The position numbers were made by a program, and so were the translations under genes. Positions 1 to 5,386 of a stretch of 8,448 bases of DNA are shown here, piece after piece. This stretch comes from Clostridiales bacterium UBA7285. Its GTDB lineage: Bacteria > Bacillota > Clostridia > Peptostreptococcales > Anaerovoracaceae. Each line of letters begins with the position of its first letter. Position 1 is the stretch's first letter. The notes below the pieces were generated by a model. That model had not been told where the DNA came from and did no database searches. It worked only from the letters and a program-made list of their open reading frames with translations. The stretch is taken from assembly GCA_002472145.1 (NCBI GenBank), contig DKRJ01000016.1, positions 1 through 8,448 of the forward strand. The letters run 5' to 3'.

Positions 1-1538
1 TCCCACTCTATCGTCGCCGGCGGTTTCGACGTGCAGTCGTACAGCACGCGGCTGACCCCGTCCACCTCGTTTACGATGCGGCCCGCGGCCTTCTGCAGTA
101 CAGTCCACGGTATCTCGGCCGCCTCCGCTGTCATGAAGTCGGGCGTCGTCACAGCCCTCAGCACCACCGCGTAATCGTAAGTCCTGAAATCTCCCATGAC
201 ACCGACCGAGCGCATGTTCGAAAGAGCGGCGAAGTACTGGTTTATGTCGCCTGCGATGCCCGCTTCCGCGATCTCCTCGCGGAAGATCGCGTCGGCATCC
301 TGCACGATGCGCACCTTTTCGGGAGTAACGGCCCCGATGATGCGCACCCCGAGACCCGGTCCCGGGAAAGGCTGCCTGTAGACGAGCTCATCCGGCAGGC
401 CCAGTTCTTTGCCGACCTGCCTGACCTCGTCCTTGAAAAGCATGCGCAGCGGTTCGATTATTTCCTTAAAATCAACATGTTCCGGGAGGCCGCCTACGTT
501 GTGGTGGCTCTTGATCCTGGCCGAGTTGCCGAGCCCGCTTTCGATGACGTCAGGATATATCGTGCCCTGGACTAGATAATCGACGGCGCCGATCTTCCTG
601 GCCTCTTCCTCGAAGACGCGGATGAACTCCTCGCCGATGATGTGGCGCTTCTGCTCAGGGTCCTCCACGCCTTCCAGACGCCCGTAGAACCTCTCTTTTG
701 CGTCTACGCGGATGAAATTCAGGTCGTAAGGTCCTTTATCCCCAAACACGGCTTCGACGCCGTCAGCCTCGTTTTTTCTGAGAAGGCCGTGGTCTACGAA
801 CACACATGTAAGCTGTTTGCCGATCGCCTTTGACATCAAAACAGCAGCCACCGAGGAGTCGACCCCGCCCGACAGCGCGCAGAGAGCCTTGCCGTTTCCG
901 ACGCGCGCGCGTATTTCTTTGACGGTCCTTTCGACGAAATCCTTCATCTCCCATCCGCCTTCGCAGCCGCACACCTTATACACGAACGCTGACAGGATCT
1001 CGCGCCCGTACTCCGTGTGGGTGACTTCCGGGTGGAACTGTACGGCGTACAGTTTCTTAGAGGAATTTTCCATCGCCGCCACCGGGCAGTCCTTTGTCCA
1101 TGCCGTGACGTGGAACCCGTCCGGCACCGTCGTCATGCGGTCCGTGTGACTCATCCAGCAGATCGATTTCTCCGGTATGTCGCCGAACAAAACACCACAG
1201 TCGTCGAAGCCGACCGCGGTCCTTCCGTATTCGCTTACCGGCGCTGTCTCCACGGTCCCGCCCAGCGTCCAGTCCATGAGCTGAGCGCCGTAGCAGATCC
1301 CCAGTACCGGAACTCCGGAGAAAAACAGTTCCTTATCGCAGTGCGGCGAAGCCTCGTCATACACGCTGTTCGGGCCTCCCGTCAAAATGATCCCCTTAGG
1401 TTTCATCGCGAGCAGTTCGTCCAGCGGCAGCGTGCACGGCTGAACTTCAGCGTAAACTCCGCATTCGCGGACACGCCTTGCGATAAGCTGGTTGTACTGT
1501 CCCCCGAAGTCGAGGACGATGATTTTTTCCTGTTCCAT
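1..1538 (-). CDS. guaA: GMP synthase (glutamine-hydrolysing), 3' end cut by window edge
   Basis: GMP synthase makes GMP from XMP, ATP and glutamine, the last step of guanine nucleotide synthesis in the cytoplasm. 512 codons are visible, followed by the first two bases (GA) of the next. The last residues read KPPATIEW, and the family normally ends KPPATIEWE, so probably only one Glu and the stop are missing. The N-terminal class I glutamine amidotransferase domain (about 1-195) has the nucleophile Cys82 in GICYG and the catalytic His169/Glu171 in QFHPE. The ATP-pyrophosphatase domain begins near 200 and has the P-loop SGGVDSS at 223-229. The XMP-binding and dimerisation part has KSHHNVGGLP (343-352) and RQPFPGPGLGVR (388-399). 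All expected catalytic residues are present. The ATG at 1538 is preferred because AGGA lies 6 bases upstream. It follows guaB by 62 bp without a visible terminator, so the two are probably cotranscribed. Confidence 0.97.
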   Translation of the reverse strand, partial: MEQEKIIVLDFGGQYNQLIARRVRECGVYAEVQPCTLPLDELLAMKPKGIILTGGPNSVYDEASPHCDKELFFSGVPVLGICYGAQLMDWTLGGTVETAPVSEYGRTAVGFDDCGVLFGDIPEKSICWMSHTDRMTTVPDGFHVTAWTKDCPVAAMENSSKKLYAVQFHPEVTHTEYGREILSAFVYKVCGCEGGWEMKDFVERTVKEIRARVGNGKALCALSGGVDSSVAAVLMSKAIGKQLTCVFVDHGLLRKNEADGVEAVFGDKGPYDLNFIRVDAKERFYGRLEGVEDPEQKRHIIGEEFIRVFEEEARKIGAVDYLVQGTIYPDVIESGLGNSARIKSHHNVGGLPEHVDFKEIIEPLRMLFKDEVRQVGKELGLPDELVYRQPFPGPGLGVRIIGAVTPEKVRIVQDADAIFREEIAEAGIAGDINQYFAALSNMRSVGVMGDFRTYDYAVVLRAVTTPDFMTAEAAEIPWTVLQKAAGRIVNEVDGVSRVLYDCTSKPPATIEW

Positions 1539-1544
1539 ATCTTT

Positions 1545-1548
1545 TCCT
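1545..1548 (-). promoter_or_regulatory. guaA ribosome binding site that decides the start
   Basis: Minus-strand AGGA followed by a 6-base A-rich spacer and ATG at 1538. An in-frame ATG at 1562 would add eight residues (MAINTGKD) but has no Shine-Dalgarno-like sequence before it, and this AGGA would then lie inside the coding region. The downstream ATG also begins right at the conserved KIIVLDFGGQY motif. Confidence 0.7.
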
Positions 1549-1562
1549 GTATTTATCGCCAT

Positions 1563-1612
1563 ATGATCGATGTCTGATCGCTGCTGGTCACTGCTGATCG
1601 CTATCTGATCGC
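1563..1612 (-). repeat. Five tandem 10-11 bp units at the guaB/guaA junction
   Basis: Read on the minus strand, GCGATCAG occurs exactly at 1612-1605, 1601-1594 and 1581-1574. A degenerate copy, GTGACCAG, lies at 1592-1585, and a further one, TCGATCAT, at about 1570-1563. The starts are 10 to 11 bases apart, close to one DNA helical turn. Most units contain GATC. The first unit encodes the last residues of GuaB (Ala-Ile-Arg) and its stop TAG, so the array begins inside the gene and fills most of the intergenic gap. Function is unknown; it may be a slippage product or a helically phased binding site. Confidence 0.75.
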
Positions 1613-3112
1613 GTTCATGCTTGAATCGCGCAGAATGACGTCGTGAGCGCCGCCCTCGACGATGGATGTCGCCGATACGAGCGTGAGCTTCGCCTTTTTC
1701 TGGAGTTCCGGTATCGTGACCGCTCCGACGTTGCACATGGTCGATTTCATTTTGTCCATCGATACCTTTACGTTATCGTGGAGAGGTCCGGCGTAAGGGA
1801 CGTATGAGTCGACGCCTTCCTCGAACTTCATAGATTTCTCGTCTCCGCCGAGATCGTATCTCTGCCAGTTGCGAGCGCGGTTAGAGCCCTCGCCCCAGTA
1901 CTCCTTTACATAATTACCGTTCACGTTAAGTCTGGACGTAGGCGATTCGTCGAACCTGGCGAAGTATCTGCCCAGCATCAGGAAATCCGCCCCCATAGCA
2001 AGAGCAAGGGTCATGTGATAGTCGTAGACTATGCCTCCGTCAGAGCAGATCGGGATGTAGACGCCCTTTTCCTTCGTGTATTCGTCGCGCGCTTTAGCCA
2101 CGTCGATAACCGCCGAAGCCTGTCCGCGGCCGATGCCCTTCTGCTCTCTGGTGATGCAGATAGATCCCCCGCCGATTCCGATCTTGACAAAATCCGCCCC
2201 GGCATCAGCGAGGAACCTGAATCCTTCCGCGTCCACGACGTTGCCTGCGCCTACTTTGACGCTGTCGCCGTATTTGGAACGGATCCACGCCAGAGTGCGC
2301 GCCTGCCACTCGCTGTAGCCTTCGGAAGAATCGATGACGAGCACATCAGCGCCGGCGTCGATCAGTGCAGGGACCCTTTCCTCGTAGTCGCGGCTGTTGA
2401 TGCCGGCTCCAACGACATATCGCTTATTGGAATCTAGCAGTTCATTCGGATTAGATTTATGGTTGTCGTAGTCCTTGCGGAAAACGAACGACGTCAGTCT
2501 CTGATTATCGTCGATGACGGGCAGGGCGTTCAACTTATTGTCCCAGAGGATATCGTTTGCCTCCGAAAGCGTCACTCCTTCCTTAGCGTAGACGAGTTTT
2601 TCGAAAGGTGTCATGAATTCGCTGATCTTAGTGTCCGGGCTCATGCGGCTCACCCTGTAGTCGCGGCTGGTCACGAGTCCGAGGATCTTCCCGTCTGCGG
2701 TGCCGCCTTCCGTGATCGCTATCGTCGAATGTCCGCTCTTTGCTTTCAGCGCGAGGACGTCTGCCAGCGTCTGGTCAGGGCGCAGGTTGCTGTCACTTCT
2801 GACAAAACCCGCCTTGTATGATTTGACGCGCTTGATCATATCAGCCTGAGACTCGATCGTCTGCGAGCCGAAGATAAATGAGATCCCGCCCTCTTTCGCC
2901 AAAGCGATTGCCATGGTGTCGTTGGAAACGGCCTGCATGACCGCGGAGACGAGAGGGATGTTCGCATGTAGCGCGCTCTCCTCACCGACTTTGAATTTTA
3001 CGATAGGTGTTTTCAGGGAAACCTTGTCCGGAGTGCAATCCGCGCTCGTATATCCCGGGATCAAAAGATATTCGTTGAATGTTCTCGACGGTTCGTTGAT
3101 AAACTGGGCCAC
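1601..3112 (-). CDS. guaB: IMP dehydrogenase, CBS-containing, divergent clostridial type
   Basis: IMP dehydrogenase oxidises IMP to XMP with NAD+, the committed step towards GMP. The protein is 503 residues, a usual length. The TIM barrel is interrupted at about 110-225 by a pair of CBS domains (HSTIAITEGG and LPVIDDNQRLTSFV regions), which bind adenine or guanine nucleotides in the family. The catalytic Cys is Cys319 in GIGGGSICITREQKG. The phosphate-binding Asp is Asp358 in CSDGG, and the flap Arg-Tyr dyad is Arg418-Tyr419 in NWQRYD. Several motifs differ from textbook forms: DSSEG at 261-265 and GRYFARFDESP at 381-391. I remember this pattern from Clostridia, so it is probably a lineage type and not a defect. 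The start is GTG at 3112, with AGGAG 7 bases upstream and no better ATG. It has its own promoter after the tsf terminator and leads into guaA. Confidence 0.96.
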   Translation of the reverse strand: MAQFINEPSRTFNEYLLIPGYTSADCTPDKVSLKTPIVKFKVGEESALHANIPLVSAVMQAVSNDTMAIALAKEGGISFIFGSQTIESQADMIKRVKSYKAGFVRSDSNLRPDQTLADVLALKAKSGHSTIAITEGGTADGKILGLVTSRDYRVSRMSPDTKISEFMTPFEKLVYAKEGVTLSEANDILWDNKLNALPVIDDNQRLTSFVFRKDYDNHKSNPNELLDSNKRYVVGAGINSRDYEERVPALIDAGADVLVIDSSEGYSEWQARTLAWIRSKYGDSVKVGAGNVVDAEGFRFLADAGADFVKIGIGGGSICITREQKGIGRGQASAVIDVAKARDEYTKEKGVYIPICSDGGIVYDYHMTLALAMGADFLMLGRYFARFDESPTSRLNVNGNYVKEYWGEGSNRARNWQRYDLGGDEKSMKFEEGVDSYVPYAGPLHDNVKVSMDKMKSTMCNVGAVTIPELQKKAKLTLVSATSIVEGGAHDVILRDSSMNAIR

Positions 3113-3119
3113 TTTCTTT

Positions 3120-3124
3120 CTCCT
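3120..3124 (-). promoter_or_regulatory. guaB ribosome binding site supporting a GTG start
   Basis: Minus-strand AGGAG with a 7-base AAAGAAA spacer before GTG at 3112. It supports the non-ATG start, which begins directly before the conserved N-terminal EPSRTFNEYLLIPG segment. Confidence 0.85.
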
Positions 3125-3188
3125 TTCGTGATACGCCGCGAAGTGCCTTTCCCCGTGGGCTGTTGGGCTGTCTGAAATATGATTTTCT

Positions 3189-3197
3189 ATTATAACA
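3189..3197 (-). promoter_or_regulatory. guaB promoter, extended -10 (TGTTATAAT)
   Basis: The minus strand carries TATAAT at 3194-3189, preceded by TG one base upstream (3197-3196), the extended -10 form. No good -35 hexamer lies 16-18 bases upstream (about 3211-3218 reads like TCCCGA), consistent with reliance on the extended -10 or on an activator. Transcription would begin near 3182, giving a leader of about 70 nt. I see no guanine riboswitch core in that leader. Confidence 0.7.
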
Positions 3198-3198
3198 T

Positions 3199-3300
3199 CT
3201 TTACGCTGAAATCGGGAATCTTTACGTCAAAGTTCCGCCTTTGCGCGTACAAAGCTCCGCCTCTGCACGACGCGCTTTTATACGCCGAAGTTCCGCCTTT
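3199..3300 (-). repeat. Direct repeats upstream of the guaB promoter
   Basis: On the plus strand the core AAGTTCCGCCTTT occurs at 3230-3242 and 3288-3300, with a near copy, AAGCTCCGCCTCT, at 3252-3264. The copies share upstream TACG plus a few bases, so the unit is about 22 bp. A weaker partial copy (CTTTACGCTGAAA, 3199-3211) resembles CTTTACGTCAAAG at 3220-3232. The array fills the space between the tsf terminator and the guaB -35 region. It could be an operator, an activator site or a local duplication; the sequence alone does not decide. Confidence 0.75.
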
Positions 3301-3304
3301 ATAG

Positions 3305-3342
3305 AAAAACCCCCGGGAACGCTATTCATGCGGTCCCGGAGG
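3305..3342 (-). terminator. Rho-independent terminator of rpsB-tsf
   Basis: On the minus strand a 13-position stem (3342-3330 against 3322-3310) pairs CCTCCGGGACCGC with GCGTTCCCGGGGG. It has one G-T wobble and one C-T mismatch, a 7-base loop (3329-3323) and a run of five T (3309-3305). It begins 21 bases after the tsf stop. It separates the translation genes from guaBA. Confidence 0.95.
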
Positions 3343-3363
3343 CTGTACTCCTTATGCCGGAGA

Positions 3364-4278
3364 CTATTTCATCTGTGCAGCTACTTCCTCTGCGAAGTTT
3401 TCTTTTTTCTTCTCGATGCCTTCGCCGACTTCGTATCTGACCATCTCGACGACCTTCATGTCTTTGCCGAGAGCCTTTGCGGCGTCAGCGACATACTGAC
3501 CGACTGTGACGTCGGAGTTCTTTACGAACTTCTGCTCTACGAGGCACGCTTCCTTGAGTACGGCTTTGATCTTGCCCGGGATGATCTTTTCGATCATCTC
3601 AGGCTTCTTGCCCTCGTTCAGGAGCTGCTGCCTTGCGATCTCTTTTTCGTGCTCGATCCAGTCAGGATCCGCCTCGTCATCGTTGACGAAGTGCGGATTC
3701 ATGGACGCTACCTGCATAGCGACGTCCTTGCCGGCAGTTGCGATCTCGTCGTACGAAGCGTCCGTTTTGATGCCTACGATGACTCCGATCCTGCCGCCGC
3801 CGTGGATATATCCCGTATATACGACTCCCGGAGTCGCGAGTTTCTGGACTCTTCTGACGCTGATCTTCTCGCCGATCTTCGAGATCTTAGCGACGAGCGT
3901 CTCCTGGACCGTTCCGTCTGCTCCGAAAGGCAGAGCCATGAACGATTCGAGGTCGGCAAAATCCTGGTCGAGCGCTTTCTGTGAAACGCCCTCTACGAAT
4001 TCGACGAACTCGGCGTTCTTTGCCGCAAAGTCTGTCTCGATATTTACTTCCGCGATGGATGCCTGCTTATGATCGTCGGAGAAAGAGATCCTTACGAGTC
4101 CTTCCGCCGCGATCCTGTCGGCCTTTTTCTCCGCCTTTGAAAGCCCTCTCTCTCTGAGGACGTCGATCGCCTTGTCAAAATCCCCGTCCGTCGATTCGAG
4201 CGCCTTCTTGCAGTCCATCATGCCCGCTCCCGTGAGGTCGCGGAGTTTTTTTATAAGCTGCGCAGTTACTGCTGCCAT
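3364..4278 (-). CDS. tsf: Translation elongation factor Ts
   Basis: EF-Ts is the guanine nucleotide exchange factor that reloads EF-Tu with GTP during translation. The protein is 304 residues, normal for the family. The N-terminal UBA-like domain (about 1-50) shows the conserved VTAQLIKKLRDLTGAGMMDCKKAL start. The EF-Tu-contacting TDF motif is at 82-84, here TDFAAKN where TDFVAKN is usual. The two core subdomains follow, with NPHFV at 194-198 and the conserved LVEQKFVKN segment at 246-254. The start ATG has AGGAGG (4291-4286) 7 bases upstream. It lies 61 bp after rpsB, the standard pair, and ends at a strong terminator. The gene often found next, pyrH, is not here. Confidence 0.98.
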   Translation of the reverse strand: MAAVTAQLIKKLRDLTGAGMMDCKKALESTDGDFDKAIDVLRERGLSKAEKKADRIAAEGLVRISFSDDHKQASIAEVNIETDFAAKNAEFVEFVEGVSQKALDQDFADLESFMALPFGADGTVQETLVAKISKIGEKISVRRVQKLATPGVVYTGYIHGGGRIGVIVGIKTDASYDEIATAGKDVAMQVASMNPHFVNDDEADPDWIEHEKEIARQQLLNEGKKPEMIEKIIPGKIKAVLKEACLVEQKFVKNSDVTVGQYVADAAKALGKDMKVVEMVRYEVGEGIEKKKENFAEEVAAQMK

Positions 4279-4339
4279 TTTATTTCCTCCTGTATCCGCC
4301 TGCAGTTGAATTGCTTATTCGCTTTCAGGCTATATCAAA

Positions 4340-5158
4340 TTATTCTTCAGGCTTTTCCTCTTCCTCGGCCGCTGCTTCCTCGACTACTTCCTCGATGTTT
4401 TCAGGCTCTTTTTCCTCGCCTTCGGCCTCCACTGCGGCTTCTGCCTCAGGAGCGGCTTCTCCTTCGTCGAAGCTCTCGCCCTGGTGTCCCTCGATGACGG
4501 CGTCAGCCATCTTTGCGGTGATGAGTTTCACGGCTCTGATAGCGTCGTCGTTTCCCGGGATGACGTAATCGACATCGTCAGGATCGCAGTTCGTATCGAC
4601 GATCCCGACTACCGGGATCCCGAGGATGCGCGCTTCTTTAACAGCGATCTTTTCCTTCTTAGGGTCTACGACGTACATGCAGCCCGGCATGCCCTTCATA
4701 TCCTTGATGCCGCCGAGGTTCTTCTCGAGCTTGTCGCGCTCCGCCTTGAGGCCCTGGACTTCCTTCTTCGAAAGCTTCTCAAAAGTGCCGTCCTGCTCCA
4801 TCGTGTTGATGTCGTTGAGTCTCTTGATCCTCGCGCTGATCGTCTTGTAGTTCGTGAGCATTCCGCCGAGCCATCTCTCGCAGACGTAATACTCCCCGCA
4901 CCTCGTCGCTTCTTCTCTGATCGAATTCTGTGCCTGTTTCTTCGTTCCTACGAAGAGGATCGGCTTTCCCTCGGCCGCTACGCTCTTTACAAAATCATAC
5001 GCTTCGTCGATCTTCTTCACTGTCTTCTGAAGGTCGATGATGTAGATCCCGTTGCGCGCGGTGAAGATGTACGGAGCCATCTTAGGGTTCCATCTTCTCG
5101 TCTGATGTCCGAAGTGGACGCCCGCCTCGAGCAGGCTTTTCATTGAAATTACTGACAT
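4340..5158 (-). CDS. rpsB: 30S ribosomal protein S2 with long acidic C-terminal tail
   Basis: S2 is a structural protein of the small ribosomal subunit that binds late in assembly and contacts S1 in many bacteria. The 272-residue protein begins MSVISMKSLLEAGVHFGHQT, the classic S2 start, and continues with RRWNPKMAPYIF and WLGGMLTN (96-103). The central coiled-coil region is around 115-150, and the core ends with PGNDDAIRAVKL (201-212). Residues 228-272 form a tail in which 22 of 45 residues are Asp or Glu and only two are Lys. This makes the protein about 30 residues longer than the E. coli protein. ATG 5158 is chosen over an in-frame GTG at 5182 because AGGAGG lies 5 bases before it and the GTG would add eight non-conserved residues. 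It is the first gene of the rpsB-tsf unit and has its own promoter and leader. Confidence 0.98.
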   Translation of the reverse strand: MSVISMKSLLEAGVHFGHQTRRWNPKMAPYIFTARNGIYIIDLQKTVKKIDEAYDFVKSVAAEGKPILFVGTKKQAQNSIREEATRCGEYYVCERWLGGMLTNYKTISARIKRLNDINTMEQDGTFEKLSKKEVQGLKAERDKLEKNLGGIKDMKGMPGCMYVVDPKKEKIAVKEARILGIPVVGIVDTNCDPDDVDYVIPGNDDAIRAVKLITAKMADAVIEGHQGESFDEGEAAPEAEAAVEAEGEEKEPENIEEVVEEAAAEEEEKPEE

Positions 5159-5316
5159 TTTTTCCTCCTGGTTGTCATCCACTGAGGTCTTCGCACGCAG
5201 GCAAACCTTCTACTTGCGGGATCCCGTCCGTTCTGACGGCCGGATGACCCGCGTAAAGGCACCAACTGCGGCTAACCCCGGTGTGTAAAAATAATACGCG
5301 GCGACAAACGTCACCG
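5159..5316 (-). promoter_or_regulatory. Structured 5' leader of rpsB, possible S2 autoregulatory RNA
   Basis: The leader between the predicted start point and the rpsB ATG is about 158 nt and has no convincing reading frame. On the minus strand 5252-5246 (GCGGGTC) can pair with 5223-5216 (GATCCCGC minus one bulged base). Inside it, 5239-5235 (CCGTC) pairs with 5228-5224 (GACGG) around a 6-base loop, leaving ATCCGG (5245-5240) as a one-sided internal loop. Autoregulatory S2 leaders are known in other bacteria; I cannot match this one to a described family. The structure is read by eye, without energy calculation. Confidence 0.45.
5164..5169 (-). promoter_or_regulatory. rpsB ribosome binding site that decides the start
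   Basis: Perfect AGGAGG on the minus strand, five A residues before ATG 5158. It rules against the upstream in-frame GTG at 5182, since the site would then be coding (Gln-Glu-Glu). Confidence 0.9.
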
Positions 5317-5320
5317 CGTA
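5287..5320 (-). terminator. Terminator-like hairpin after ppk, overlapping the rpsB start point
   Basis: The minus strand forms an 11-bp stem (TACGCGGTGAC at 5320-5310 with GTCGCCGCGTA at 5305-5295), with one wobble pair and a GTTT loop, followed by TTATTTTT (5294-5287). This is the only terminator-like structure after the ppk stop, so it probably ends the ppx-ppk transcript. Its 5' arm begins only two bases after the rpsB -10 box, so the rpsB start point (about 5316) falls inside the stem. An rpsB transcript would keep about 7 bp of the stem plus the U-rich stretch. Confidence 0.75.
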
Positions 5321-5322
5321 AA

Positions 5323-5351
5323 ATTATATCAAAACCCAGACTCCGATGCAA
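5323..5351 (-). promoter_or_regulatory. rpsB-tsf promoter
   Basis: Minus strand: -35 TTGCAT (5351-5346), a 17-base spacer, and a consensus -10 TATAAT (5328-5323). A TG lies one base before the -10 (extended form). It is positioned 35 bases after the ppk stop and drives rpsB-tsf. The near-consensus form suits a highly expressed ribosomal protein gene. Confidence 0.85.
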
Positions 5352-5386
5352 CCGCATTTTTCCTTATTATTCTCTGTTTTCCCCGA

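Noticed and set aside
1017..1577. Plus-strand open frame of 186 codons opposite guaA
   Set aside because: It lies wholly opposite a clearly conserved GuaA amidotransferase domain and the guaB junction, resembles no known protein, and has no ribosome binding site I can support.
3113..3182. Guanine riboswitch in the guaB leader
   Set aside because: The leader of about 70 nt lacks the conserved purine riboswitch junction sequences and has no terminator arm before the ribosome binding site.
3199..3300. CRISPR-like array
   Set aside because: Units are short, unevenly spaced (22 and 36 bp), and have no unique spacers of normal length and no cas genes nearby.
3241..3984. Plus-strand open frame of 247 codons opposite tsf and its terminator
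   Set aside because: It runs across the tsf terminator hairpin and the repeats. Its Asp/Arg/Leu-rich composition is the reverse-strand shadow of tsf codon use.
4484..5146. Plus-strand open frame of 220 codons opposite rpsB
   Set aside because: It is fully antisense to a certain S2 gene, with the skewed composition expected of a shadow frame.
5159..5182. Upstream GTG start for rpsB adding eight residues
   Set aside because: The AGGAGG site lies between this GTG and ATG 5158, and S2 proteins begin at the MSVISMK motif.
5175..5357. Minus-strand 60-codon frame in the rpsB leader
   Set aside because: It would start upstream of the rpsB -10 box, so the rpsB transcript cannot carry its start. It has no convincing ribosome binding site, and the region is better explained by promoter, hairpin and leader RNA.
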